From: Iris pallida
Taxonomy: Eukaryota > Streptophyta > Magnoliopsida > Asparagales > Iridaceae
DNA: 64,000 nt
Direction of reading: 5' to 3'
NCBI GenBank assembly: GCA_029216955.1
Contig: JANAVB010006999.1
Location: 833,853 to 897,852 of the forward strand
The notes below the pieces were generated by a model. It saw only the letters and a list, made by a program, of their open reading frames with translations, was not told the DNA's origin and ran no database searches. Every line of letters starts with the position of its first letter. Positions within the stretch are counted from its first letter, which is position 1. Shown piece by piece: positions 36,123 through 46,859 of the stretch. A program made the position numbers and the translations under genes.

Positions 36123-36960
36123 AGAGAGAGAATTAGATATTTCTATGTAAAGAAATATTTTTGAGTAGAGGGAAAAATGAAAAATATCAGTGGGGTTATG
36201 GGCAGCCATGATGGAGGGTAACCTAGAGCTGGGGTCGAGTTCAGTGGAGTCGGGTCGGGCCAAAATCGGACAGGAGGCAATATTCGAATTAAAAATAGGG
36301 ATTTATGGTCATGGATAAATAAGTAGCATGTGGGGGCTCAAATAAATGGGACACAAGTGGCAGGCGGGTAGTAGGCTTCGTGTGGGCCATGTCCCTATTT
36401 GGGGTCGACTAGGTTGGGTCGATGTCGGACCCGGAAATTAAATTGGAATTTAAATCAGGTTTTACGGCAGATAATTAATTGGCCTAAATTGAACCGAAAG
36501 TTGTGCGAAGGAAATGGAGCACAAAATAGAGTGTCTGAGTGGGACACGAAGGTCAGGGGTGAAGAGCGTCTCGAGTAGATCAGGCATGACAAGTTGGTTT
36601 CGAGGGAATGACTAGTCTGGTGCTCCTAAATTAAAAGCCACGGTAACGTGCTTATGGGGATCAAGAAAAAGAGTGGGAAATCAATTAATAATTTAAATGG
36701 TCTAATTTGATCCGAACTTGCGCGAAGCAAAAAGAGTACAAGAGAACAAGTTCGAGTGGGACAGGATATATCAAAATGAAGATAATCTCGCCTACTACAA
36801 ACTCCAAGAAGGAAGTTTCCAGAGACTGGCATCCCTGATGCTCTAGAATTCCAAGTCACGGTAAAGAGCATTAATCAAATAATAATCAAATAATAATATC
36901 TGTTTAAAATAATTGATTTATAAAATTGAAAAAAATAAGCCCAAAATTCAGGGGCTTACA
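32683..36960 (-). repeat. LARD-like 5' LTR (minus orientation)
   Basis: 4,278 bp; the 28-bp length difference from the other copy is mostly in the TA microsatellite (36031-36120), which is pure TA here but changes to TG in the other LTR. Same internal landmarks as the partner: W-box cluster 33737-34085 and GC-rich block 34890-35790. Confidence 0.93.
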
Positions 36961-37779
36961 AGTCAGTACAAAGAGAACAACCTCAAGTGGTCATGTTCAA
37001 TACACACAAAGTGTACTAGTGTAAACCTATAGTCAATATAGACTAATACCAGATTATACTACAACCTTTCCAATAGATTGTCCAAGTCCATCTAGATTGT
37101 GAACTATTTATATACTCCATAGGGAACTGATAATATGATCTTCTGTGTGACACCACACACCATATTATCTATAATATAGAATATCAGACATTTGTATTAA
37201 CACTTGCAACAAATACAATATGCAAACATTTGCCCATATGATTCTCATTCAAAATTTAAGGAAATAAGGTTACTAAAAAAGTGATGCTTTTAGTATATAA
37301 CCCTAACAGTGATTACGCGCCAACCAGTACAGAATCAGCCTGCGTGCCAATCAGGATAGCTACTTAACAATTATCTCAAAACACTATAAATAGAGTTCAA
37401 AATCACTTTCAAAGCATCACTAGTGATCATAATCTTCTGAAAAAATTGCTGCAACACGTTCAAAAGCTCCTCTTCTCCGACATCGCATAGTCCAAGGGAT
37501 AAAGTGATCGTCTTCTGATCAGATTGCTATAGTTGTACTTCCCCAGAATTCAATTGTACTCTTGTACTTTTCTTCTTTTCTTAGTTTGTATCAAAACTTT
37601 TGTTTTTGTAAACAAAATGGCGACTATGTTTGAGATGCTGACTGTGTCGGTGGAACAACATGTTGTGTCATGATGACTGTGTGCATGCTTGCAACCATGT
37701 CAGCCATGGCCTTTAGATTAGTTTCCAGGATGGCGATCCTTTGACGGCATGCTCTTACGCTGTCTTGCGGGAGATGAAG

Positions 37780-38854
37780 CAAAATAGATACTACGTGAAG
37801 CTCACGACGGTGTCTACGGTGCACATCAGCCCGATCCTAAGCTGCAAAATTGCATCAGACGCATGGGATACTATTGGCGCACTATGGTGGCAGATGCAAT
37901 TGAATATGGAAAGAAATGCAAAGCATGTCAGATACATGCAGATTTCATCCATTAACTATCAAAATTCTTGCATCCTACTGTAGCATCTTGGCCCTTTGAA
38001 GCCTGGGACATGGATGTCATTGGTCCTATTAATCCGTCATCATCTCGAGGACATCGGTTTATCCTAGCTATAACCGATTACTTTCCAAAATGGGCAAAAG
38101 CAATTCCCCTAGCCGAAGTCAAGACAAGCAGTGTCATCAGCTTTATCAGACATCATGTCACTTATCGATTCGGAGTTCCTCGAAGAATCATTCATGACAA
38201 TAGACCTCAGTTCGTGAGTCAAGCATTTACTCGATTCTGCAACGACACTCGGATCAACAACATTGCTTCTACAGCTTATAATCCCGCGGCTAATAGTTTA
38301 GCAGAAGCATTCAACAAAACAATTATCAAAAAGTTCATTTTTGCCAATAAATGCAACTGGAGTGAAAAGTTTGGAGAATATTTATGGACGTACCGCACCA
38401 TTGTACGTACCCCAACTGGCTGTACACTCTTCTCTCTGGTGTATGGATGCGAAGCTGTCTTATCGTTGGAGATTCAAATTCCATCCCTGAGGATAGCTAT
38501 CGCCAACGAACAAACGATGGAAAATAACGACGTCTTCGGCTTCAAGAACTCGAAGTGCTCAATGAGAAAAGGCTATTAGCTCAACAACACATTGAGCTGT
38601 ATCAAGCCCGCATCTTAAAAGCTTTCAACCGCAATGTCAGAGTACGAACCTTTCAAAAAGGCGAGCTAGTCTTTACTGTCAGACGTCCTATGACTATGAC
38701 ACACATGAGCAAAGACAAATTCGAGCCAAAGTGCGAAGATCCATACGTCATAAGCAAAGTTTTCTCTAACGGAGCTTATCAGCTAACAGGAATGGACAGT
38801 CGAATAGCTATGATGCCTATCAACGACAAATTTCTGAAGAAATATCATGTTTGA
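37780..38854 (+). pseudogene. Ty3/gypsy Tat-type integrase, broken
   Basis: Integrase inserts element cDNA into host DNA. Visible: the HHCC zinc finger (EAH, GAHQ, then CKACQ; 37795-37935), the core with Asp in MDVIGP, Asp in IIHDNRPQF and Glu in SLAEAFNK, then the C-terminal region with YQARILKAFN and KGELVF, ending KFLKKYHV. The sequence style (HADFIH, LHPTVASWPFEAW) is that of Tat/Ogre/Retand elements. It is interrupted by TAA at 37953-37955 and a frameshift between about 38540 and 38580. Protease, reverse transcriptase and RNase H are absent: the leader at 37615 joins almost directly to integrase, a large internal deletion. Confidence 0.88.
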
Positions 38855-39423
38855 AAGTATGTATTATATTTTCTGACAAATATTGTACATACCCAAGTCT
38901 TCGAATTATTATCTTTTATTCACTCTGTCGTGAATAAACCCACAAATAATAAGTCCTCAGAAATTCCCAGCGGAGTTTAACCCAGATCTTACGGTACATC
39001 CTCAAAAGATTAATCCATAAACATATACTACAAAATATCATCACATCATCTTTTTGAAACCCAGTCATTTTAAAAGATATCATATTCTTGTGCCCCAGTT
39101 GGTTTAAGAATAATCAACAGATATACGAATTCACGTCCACATTATCTCTGAAATATACTATATGCATCAACGACTCGTCACTGATAAATATTATTTCAAA
39201 AAGACAACATCACAACAAATGAGCAACAGAAAGGTTTTTATTTATTTCTCCATAAAAAAGAGTAAAGGACTACACTTGCAAAGAAAGAAAAGCAAACTAC
39301 ATCTTAAAACATATAAAAACTACATCAAAGCAGGAAAACATTGAAGACAAGGAACATGTTTTTTATTCATTTGGCCATGCTGGGGCAGGTACCACTCCCT
39401 CAACCATGTGCATATGAAGGCCC
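38855..39423 (+). other. Tat-element 3' untranslated region
   Basis: AT-rich DNA following the integrase stop and preceding the antisense ORF. No further frame was recognised; short lysine-rich frames near 39162-39344 look like chance. Confidence 0.45.
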
Positions 39424-40384
39424 TCACTGATCGAGATCCCCTACAGTAGATGGGTGATTAGAGTTTCCGGTACCACTGCCTTCCGAAGCCGGCTCTTCCT
39501 TTACGAGAAATTCGACTTTAGGAATTATTTCTTCTTTAATAGTCATCGGTTCCTCTTTGATGAAAAGAGATAGCACTTCTAGGGCTGCAAATGAGCCAAG
39601 CCGTTTGCGAGCTGCTCGAAGCTCGGCTCGATAAAAGCTCGTTTGAGCTCGGTTCGTTTAGTAAACAAGCTGAGCTCAAGCTTCATTTTCGAGCTCGTTC
39701 AATAAACGAGCCAAGCTCAAGCTTAGAAGTACTCGGCTCGTTTGAGCTCGCGAGCTGGCTCGTTGATGAGCTTGCGAGCTGGCTCGTTTAGAAGCTCGTT
39801 TAGGAGCTTGTTTAGAGGCTCGTTTGTACTCTGTTGAATTCTAAATATATGTATATTTTTGTGCATTATACATTTATATGTCCTTTAATAATTGATATTA
39901 AGGAACTTTTTTAATTAAATTTTTATAAATAAATTGTTAATATTACAGGTACTTGAATTCAAACCTAACTAAATTGAAATCGAGCTCGTTAAGCTTGAAA
40001 TCAATTTATTTATTTTGAGCTTGAAATAAAGTTGAGCGAGCTTGAAAACAAGCTTAACAAGCTTTATTTTGAGCTTATCAAGCTTGTTTATCAAGCTTGA
40101 ATCAAGCTTGCTTATCAAGCCAAGCTCGAGCTCAAACCAAGCCAAGCTCAAGCTTAATATAAACAAGCTCGAGCCAAGCTCAAGCTCCAAAATAAAAAAT
40201 TTATCAAGCCCGAGCTCGAGCTTGAGCTCGATTAATTCTAGTCAAGCCAAGCTCAAGCTTACAAAAGCTTGGCTCGGCTTGGCTCGTTTGCAGCCCTAAG
40301 CACTTCCACCTTGACGACGACCCCAGCTTTTGGCGTCACCGTAGACATTACGGAAAGGCAAAAGGAAACAAAAGTTAGAATCAT
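39424..40384 (-). pseudogene. Small antisense ORF of the Tat element, cut by a hAT insertion
   Basis: Outside the hAT element (39580-40298 plus one target copy), the minus strand encodes about 77 codons from ATG at 40384, or 65 from ATG at 40348, to TGA at 39424-39426. The N-terminus is hydrophobic (ILTFVSFCLSV), perhaps a signal or just leader sequence. The body is acidic and lysine-rich with four psi-K-x-E words: VKVE, FIKEEP, TIKEEI and LVKEEP. Tat/Ogre/Retand elements are known to carry extra, sometimes antisense, ORFs between integrase and the 3' LTR, which fits this location. The product is unknown and the frame is now interrupted. Confidence 0.5.
39580..40298. mobile_element. Non-autonomous hAT element (TAGGGCTGCAAA ends)
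   Basis: The ends TAGGGCTGCAAATGAGCC and GGCTCGTTTGCAGCCCTA are inverted repeats. AGCACTTC flanks both sides exactly (39572-39579 and 40299-40306), the 8-bp duplication of hAT transposons. The 719-bp body has no transposase and is dense in AAGCTTGAGCT/AGCTCGAGC palindromes, as in subterminal transposase-binding repeats. Long open frames across it are repeat artefacts. Confidence 0.92.
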
Positions 40385-42929
40385 GAAAGATTATTCTTAT
40401 AAAAAATTAAGTGATTTTAACTCTGCACAAATCTCGCAACAGAGTGCTAGTCACTAAATAGTGCACACAGTATGGCAGTTCTTGATTTACGCGACATGGC
40501 ATGACAATTCTAATTTGCACGACAGTTTCTACCCGCGAATTGACAAATTGTGCATGGAACGGCGCACTTTGAGTAAAGGGCGTATGTTTTGCTTGTTCAC
40601 CAACACTCGGAAAGAGGTGGCAAAGATTGTAAATAGTGCGGCGTCAACCAACACTCTGAGAGAGGTGATTGACACCGGCCATATTTTACGCGAGTCATCG
40701 AATGGCGCCAACTATCAAATGGCGTCGAGCATACCCTTGCAACGGCTGCTCGAAGACATCGCTTGGTCGAAACGACTCCTCGCTCAGGTGGGATAGTTAG
40801 TGAACTCGTCTCATCTTAGCCTTCACATAATAAATCGCATGTTTTCAACTTGCACAAGTAGGCTTGATAATAAAAGAGACGAATCCACATAGCTAAGGGA
40901 ATAATTCCGACGGGTCAAATTGAGTTAGAATATGGAAAGGTCCAACGGTCGGCTTAGAGTTGGTACACGGCGTGCTTTGAAAATGACACTCGGTCCTTCG
41001 TCCCGTAGCTTGGGAGAAGGAAAAGTTGGTCTTCGCCACAAGCTAAGAGTTAGCCTAAGTCATAGGCGTCGCCCGCATAAACGCTTCATAAAGCATGCAT
41101 GATCTCATCATCCAAGGCTTGATGCAGTCCTTGCTCGTCAAGTTGTTGCACGATTAAGTTAGGCTCAGTTATGATAGGCTATCGAAGTCTTTTCTAAGCA
41201 ATGTCCCACGTTTTCTGCGGTTGCCGATATTACTTGGTTTCACGATCATATAGATTATGACTTGGACAGTGGTGTCGCACAGAGTTCAAGTTGGTTTAAG
41301 GCACGATGTCACGGACTTAGTGTTTTTAAGGCACGGGCCACGGTTGATTAAATTGAGTTGGAAGGAGGACTTTCAAATAGTCGATCCTGAGTCGAATGAA
41401 ATGATAGGGTAAGAAGGAAGAATGCTCGCGACCATGTGTCGTCGAGGCGGTCTCAGATATGAGAAGTATTGAACTAGGCCCTAAAAGAGATGGTAACACT
41501 AGAGGTAGAATGACTATGTGAGACGTCAGTTTAAGTCGAGTCTTGCATGGTCATGGACAACTTGTCGACAAGGTGAGTTTGTTTCTCGAATGGCGACCCA
41601 GGCGGCCAACGGGACCGTTTCGATGATAGACATAATAGCTGTGCTGGATGACCGTACGGGTTAGGCAGGGACTTGCAGCGGAGCTCGCTACTCGCGCTGG
41701 CAAGGGACGTTCGTCTAACAAAAGCTATAAAGGGAGTCCATTCTAGCGTTGGACGCTAGTGACTAGTTCATATAGATGAGTCGGCATGGCGGCAACCCGC
41801 ATGTGTGCCTTTGGATTGAGTCGAGTTGGATGTGTGTACAGTTAGAGCAAAATATTGGGCCTAAGATTTGGCTTCAACGTAGGCGACGTGCTTCGGCACG
41901 AGATGTGGCGTCGAGTCTTAAGTTGTCGGCATATAAATTGCATAGTTTGGATTTGAGTCATCTTGAGTTTAAGTCAGGAAACGCCGTAAGGCAAAGTCGG
42001 TCGAGTGACACTTAGTCCAGAAGTCTTGATTGGGTCAGTTGGTGATCAAAGTAGCAAGGGCCGCGAGGCGACGATATGGTTAAGTTACATTGAGTTGCGA
42101 GGTACGACACAATGGATTTAGAGCACGGTCACAAGAAAATTGGGTACTATCGCGTAGTCGTATCTCTGATTTTAGGCCGTAAGGAAAATACGACTTGATA
42201 GGTTAACGTCGTTGATACGAGAAAGGGTCTAGAGGCAAAGTATGAGTTGACGTTGTTGTTGCAAAAAACGGGGTGGTCTAAAGACACAAAATAGGCCAAG
42301 GCGTCGGTCCTAAAACTGATCCTAAGACAAGAGTAGAAAGACAATCAAAAGGGTTATGTTGCACAAAGTAAATAAACGTGTCGGTTTTGTATAGGTGGAC
42401 GAGGAGCTCATTCCACTAGTACAGTTGAGTACTGACACCCACACAGTTTCCATGTACAGGCACAGATAGAAGCTCGTGGCGCGGAGCTCGCTTGGATGCG
42501 TCGAGGCACGGAGTTCCTTGGCAATTCGAGGCGTACGGCCGCGTGGAGTCAAGACTTATACGGGACATATTGTATGGACGTTACCTTCCGAAGTATCCGC
42601 TGGTTCAAGACTTGTATTGAGAGATGAGAGATAGTTGAGTGACTTGTAATGTGAGAAGAGTGAGCTTGAGTGACTTAAAATTTTGGCCTTGCACCCCATT
42701 GTAATCCTTGTTTCAATATCAATAAAATGCATCTTTTGAATAACTTGTGTTTTGCTTCAAATTTCTGCTGCTATTATTCAATGTCTCTGTTTGGGACTTC
42801 TGTGCGACGACCCCGTCGCAGCCGCTGTAATCGGCCATTATGGAACCTGCCTTGCACGAGCACAATTCTAGTCTCATACGACATCACGCCTTAGCGAGGA
42901 CGATCGCTCCTACGGGAGCGGAGCGTGAC
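40385..42929 (+). repeat. Retroelement 3' and LTR-like DNA ending GGAGCGTGACA
   Basis: No coding region was recognised; the frame 40461-40796 has no known domain. CAATAAAATG (about 42719) is a plausible polyadenylation signal, and the sequence ends GGAGCGTGACA at 42929, directly against copia gag DNA. This is the 3' part of a plus-oriented gypsy LTR of the same family as the terminus at 24898. Where that LTR starts within 40800-41300 could not be decided. Confidence 0.5.
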
Positions 42930-43569
42930 ATGAAGCAAGCACCACAGCTGGTGAGAGTCCTTAGCTCGTCCTCGACATGAATCCAGTGCAAGAGGCGTTC
43001 AAGATCCACCTCCATCTTCTTGCGGTGCAAGTTCATAATGAAATTGCTCCACCTATGTGGGAGCTTGGCGACAATGCCCCCGACGACAAATGTATCGATA
43101 AAGGTATGTCGTCATCCTCAAGTTTCTGACGTAACTTTAGAAACTCTTTGACTTGAGGTAACATCGTCTTGTCGTCCTCAAATTGTATCTTCCAGACCTT
43201 TTCGGTCACGTGGATCTTGTTCCTGTTCTCATCTGCCTTGTAGAGATTATCTACAGACTCCCAGACGTCCTTAGCATAGACTGTCTTGCTGTATGACTCT
43301 GCCAGAGAGTCTTACATAGAGTTTAAGATAAGCAACTTACAAATATTGTTATCTCTCCTCCACTTGGATTACAAAGCAGTGGCCTAAGCGACCCTTCGAG
43401 CATTTTCACCTTCTAGACTTAAAGGCTCAGGATCTGTCAACACATAGTCAACGCTAACGAGTTGAAGATTAAGGCTGATCTTTCTCTTCCAGACGTTGTA
43501 ATGCTCCCCGTCAAATTTCTCAAGTTTGTTAAAACTTGTGTCGAGAAGAATTGCACGGTTGTTTTCCAT
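42930..43569 (-). pseudogene. Ty1/copia gag, N-terminal part, broken and truncated
   Basis: From ATG at 43569 the minus strand reads a typical copia gag start with KLEKFDGEHYNVWKRKI. The frame meets stops near 43384-43386 and again downstream, while related gag sequence continues (VYAKDVWESVDNLY, then VKEFLKLRQKL) to the LTR junction at 42930, where it is cut off. The start codon lies only 24 bp from the LTR. Confidence 0.85.
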
Positions 43570-43593
43570 CGAATATAAATCTTGCTTTGAGAT

Positions 43594-44758
43594 TGTTATT
43601 CCCGAGGCGTAATTTTCGATGGAAAACTGAGAAATAAAACGATTGTAAAAACAACGTTTCGTAGCAACTCTTCAATGAAGGTGCACTACAGAGATCCTTG
43701 AAGGATTCTGGGTAACGAAGATCTAAAAAGTTTTCGTTACCGTAGCAAACGAATGTAATGCTTCTAAAAAAAGGTACAAATCGAATTGCTAGCAGCAGCA
43801 GCGACGAAAGCCCACAAGGAGTTTCTGATTAGATCAGAGAAGAAGAAAGAGAAAGGCAGCTTTGCTGGGGTGATCAGATCACCGTTGCTCAAAACAAGAT
43901 TCGCCTATATACGATCTGCTTCCAGGAACCAGCAAGTTCTTAGAGAACTTCTGGAACGCTCGTCAGTCAATTTTTGAGACTTGAACGGGCTTCCTGAACT
44001 TTACGGACTCCCTTAACTCTCTTCTTTGGTGCATCTTAGAAAAGAGGTCAGGAGGTTCTATTTATAGAGTGGAGTGAGACATCACAATCTCTCCTATCCG
44101 ATGTGGGACTAAAATACCAATACTCTAAAATAGAGTTTGATTTTTTACATCATCCCACAATCAACATAGTCGAGTGCTAGCCCACGCCTACCCCCGAACA
44201 CACGAGCATTCACGAGGCATCCTGTAGTCCGAGTCCGAGTCCGATCGACAAAAATCAACTTACATCATTGTTAGAATTAATCATTTTTTCGTCTAGGAAA
44301 ATACTCCCACATGGCACACACTTGTGTCTCATTACACCTCATGTGCACGCCTCAACACAAGTAATGCATTATATTGAGATACTTACCATTAGGGCCTCGT
44401 TTGGTTCGCGGAATCTCCGGGTTGGGAAAGGAAAGTGATTACTTTCCTATGTTTGGGTGTCCAAGGAATTGAGGAGGAAAGGAAAGTGATTCCCAATGGA
44501 AGGAAAATTAGGGGGGAAAGTGATTTCATCCATCCAAGTAAGGAATCACTTTCCTACATTGAAGTATTCACTTTCCTTTCCAAATTCCTTGGCATTGCCA
44601 AACATCGAAAAGGAAAATCAATGAGAATTAAAGTTTCCCAAAGGAAAGGAAATGACGAGGAATTGATTTCCTTTTCCTTCCATTCTGCGAACCAAACGAG
44701 GCCTAGGTGTAGCCGATGTGGGACTATCTTTCCTACTTTAAAGACAAAAACACCAACA
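43594..44758 (-). repeat. Copia LTR (5' LTR of a minus-strand element), with MITE inside
   Basis: On the plus strand it runs from TGTTATTCCCGAGG to CACCAACA. It matches the LTR at 59373-60715 in several blocks (GATGGAAAACTGAGAA, GCTTCCAGGAACCAGCAAG, GTCCGAGTCCGAG, AGCCGATGTGGGACTA). Gag follows on its 3' side in the minus direction, so this is a 5' LTR. Without the MITE it is about 850 bp. The frame 43786-43977 is LTR sequence. Confidence 0.82.
44393..44703. mobile_element. Tourist-like MITE, 311 bp
   Basis: The ends GGCCTCGTTTGGTTCGCGG and its near-perfect inverse (CTGCGAACCAAACGAGGCC) are flanked by TAG on both sides (44390-44392 and 44704-44706). The related LTR at 59373-60715 lacks the insertion at the matching point (near 60660), giving an empty site. 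The interior is a long imperfect foldback of GGAAAGTGATT/AATCACTTTCC words. End type and 3-bp duplication point to PIF/Harbinger. The open frame 44435-44806 is an artefact. Confidence 0.88.
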
Positions 44759-45249
44759 GAAATTAGCCTATATTTTAAGAATAAACATATCCTAAGATTC
44801 CATTGATGATATCGTAGCGCCTAGGTAGAGATGCTTGTTTTGGTTTTATACTGCCGGACTTCAACTATAACTTTGATTGAAGAATATGCTCATCCATTCA
44901 TGAGGGCTGTCATGTTCTTGTCTCCTACGGATACGTGACACCAGCTTTATTTTGAAAGTTTTTTTTAATTTCCATTTGGTGCACTGTAATGTAACCGTAA
45001 TCGTAATATAATCAAATAAAAAAAAATATGTAATTATATTACGATTATGATTACATTGCAGTATCAAATTTGGCCTAATTGGAGCAGAATTACTACATGC
45101 AAAAGTAAGGTACCCACATATATAGAGACATTGAGACCAGAACATATAGCTACTTTCCATGATGACAAACCAAGCTGATGTTGGTCAAAGGTGTTATTTT
45201 TACCCTTTTAACTAGTTACTTTAATAGTTTTCATATAGTTGTGTTAATT
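44759..45249. other. Intergenic, nothing recognised
   Basis: AT-rich DNA between the copia LTR and a hAT-like MITE. A partial inverted pair (AATGTAACCGTAATCGTAATATA near 44990, and its inverse near 45037) forms a short foldback. Confidence 0.35.
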
Positions 45250-45824
45250 AGGGGTGAGCGACGGTTCAATTCGGTTCAAACCGAACATAATATATAAAAA
45301 TCAAAATAACCGTAAACCATATTTCTCAAAACCAAAAATCAAACGGTTTTCATAAAAACCGTTGTTCGGTTTTCGGCCGTTTCGGTTTCATGGGTCATCG
45401 GATCGGACCTTCGCATTTTAGCAAATGAACCAATTTAAATAACAAATCTTAAAAATAAAAATACGACATTGTTGTATTATGAATTATTACAATTACATAG
45501 AGTAAAAAAAAATATTAGTACATATAGATTGAGGGTAAAGAGAGAACGTTCAAAGAAGCGGCGGCAAGTGTAGAGAATGGAGGGAGAGAGTGCGCATAGA
45601 TAGGGTTAGAAAAAATTACTACATATAAATTGAGGGTAGTTTGGTAAATTATTGAATCTAAATCGAATTTTCGGTTCGGTTACTCAGGCCAAGAACCGAA
45701 AACCGAAACGATATTTCAAGATTTCAAATTTCCAAACAGAAAACCGAACAAATAACCGAAAAATCGAACCGGTTATCATATTTCGGTTCGGTTCGATTTC
45801 CAACCGATATATGCTCACCCCCTA
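45250..45824. mobile_element. hAT-like MITE with AGGGGTGAGC ends
   Basis: It begins AGGGGTGAGCGACGG and ends GCTCACCCCCTA. The interior is made of paired AACCGAAC/GTTCGGTT words. The flanking 8-mers agree only partly, so the duplication has decayed. A related copy with a perfect duplication lies at 58016-58427. Confidence 0.68.
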
Positions 45825-45832
45825 GAGAATTA

Positions 45833-46611
45833 CATAATCTCCGTGATACGTTTGTGCCACAATCCCAATAATAACAATAATAATTATCCTTGCATGAAGA
45901 ATTAAATTAATTAATGCTGGGGTGTAACCTACAAAAGTTGGAAACATTGAAATAGTTCTCTCCCGCAATAGGAATTTACTGCATTGGAGTTAAAAGTGCA
46001 GGTGATCTCAGTAGTATTATACCAAATGAAAGTTGCAGTTTGATGAGATTCTGTCAGCACAATGAATTGCTAGCCATATAAAATCAAATGAAAAAAAAAA
46101 AAAAAAACCACATTGGAAAATGAAATTGACACAGAACTAAGCACTTGAAACTTTCATTTGATAACTAAAAAATATAGTACAAAATTTACACAGTGATGTG
46201 TCTTCACTCATTACAACTTTGCATAAAATAGGTCAAGGAACCATCAGCCAACGAGCTTACACAAATCTAAGCCATCAGCTCTTCACTCTACAACAAAATA
46301 AAACAAAATAAAATAAGGATATTAATTTGATCTTAAAAAATATTGGAATATTGTCGAATGATATTAGTAGAAGAACGAGGGGTCTATTATTTGTATTACA
46401 AAAGGGTTCGAGAATTCTATATTCGTTCGAATAAAATCCAAAGACATCAACAAGTTCATCGAAAATTTATATCGTCATGTTCGGTATAATATACAATATT
46501 CGCAGAAATGTATAATTTATGTAAAAAAATACAACAGGTCTGCACGGACCGCGGATTCAACCGCGATCATGTGTCGGCCTTGGATTGGTCGGTTTTTCCG
46601 ACCTACGTTAG

Positions 46612-46615
<4 letters not shown>
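45833..46615. other. Intergenic, nothing recognised
   Basis: AT-rich sequence with a 16-base A run near 46090. No coding region, repeat family or RNA gene was identified. Confidence 0.35.

Positions 46616-46647
<32 letters not shown>
46616..46647 (+). repeat. Homopolymer run of 32 G
   Basis: An uninterrupted G run preceded by CACC and followed by TTTGTTTGTTTG. Its exact length is unreliable in any sequencing method. Confidence 0.95.
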
Positions 46648-46649
<2 letters not shown>

Positions 46650-46859
46650 TGTTTGTTTGTTTTTTGGGCCCAATCAAAAGCTGACACGTGTCTCTCTCGG
46701 TTTGGGTTTCGGTTTTCTCTTCGGGCTGAGAAGACTTTCTGGAAGAAAAAAAATATGACATTCTTAATTTATATTAACTATCTTTACTGGTTTACATCCT
46801 AATTGTGTTGTAGTTTAACTTGTTAAGATATTAGCTTGTTACTCTGGTGATCTGCGCTA

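Larger units (their letters stand above)
26593..36960 (-). mobile_element. LARD-like non-autonomous gypsy element with 4.25-kb LTRs
   Basis: Two nearly identical direct repeats flank 1.84 kb of non-coding DNA. The flanks AGTCG (26588-26592) and AGTCA (36961-36965) match at four of five bases. Orientation is minus: the minus strand reads TTTCGAGGACGAAATTT and a purine-rich stretch just before the LTR start TGTAAGCCCC, the arrangement at the 3' end of Tekay/Del chromoviruses. No gag or pol frame is present, as in large retrotransposon derivatives. No standard primer binding site was recognised next to 32683. It inserted into the copia solo LTR. Confidence 0.85.
25665..37308 (-). mobile_element. 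Copia-type solo LTR, minus orientation, split by the LARD-like element
   Basis: On the minus strand it begins TGTTAGGGTTATATAC (37308) and ends CCAGTTCCATCA (25665). GTGAT flanks it exactly on both sides (25660-25664 and 37309-37313), a perfect 5-bp target duplication. Without the inserted element it is about 1.27 kb. A TATA-like run near 26010 on the minus strand and a following GC-rich leader to 25775 look like its promoter and R region. No internal region or second LTR exists, so it arose by LTR-LTR recombination. The open frame 25774-26031 on the minus strand is leader sequence. Confidence 0.82.
25140..37614 (+). mobile_element. 5' LTR of a Tat-like gypsy element, split by a copia solo LTR
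   Basis: After removing 25665-37308 and one copy of GTGAT, the two pieces join into a promoter-like sequence. A U3 region rich in TGGCGCC words (25165-25510) leads to a CCAAT word and CTATAAATAG (37384-37393), then a transcribed leader ending TTTGTAAACA. TGGCGACT follows at 37618, resembling the primer binding site used by Tat/Ogre-type elements. A Tat-type integrase lies downstream on the same strand. The LTR start could not be fixed and may lie up to a few hundred bases either side of 25140. Confidence 0.5.

Noticed and set aside
37624..37824. 66-residue minus-strand frame with a coiled-coil-like stretch
   Set aside because: It overlaps the putative primer binding site and leader of the Tat element, and its upstream part overlaps the integrase finger on the plus strand. 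Composition is protein-like, but there is no support for a gene.
40461..40796. 111-residue plus-strand frame in the Tat 3' region
   Set aside because: No domain was recognised and the stretch shares TGGCGCC-type words with the Tat LTR, so it is more likely non-coding LTR or 3' DNA.
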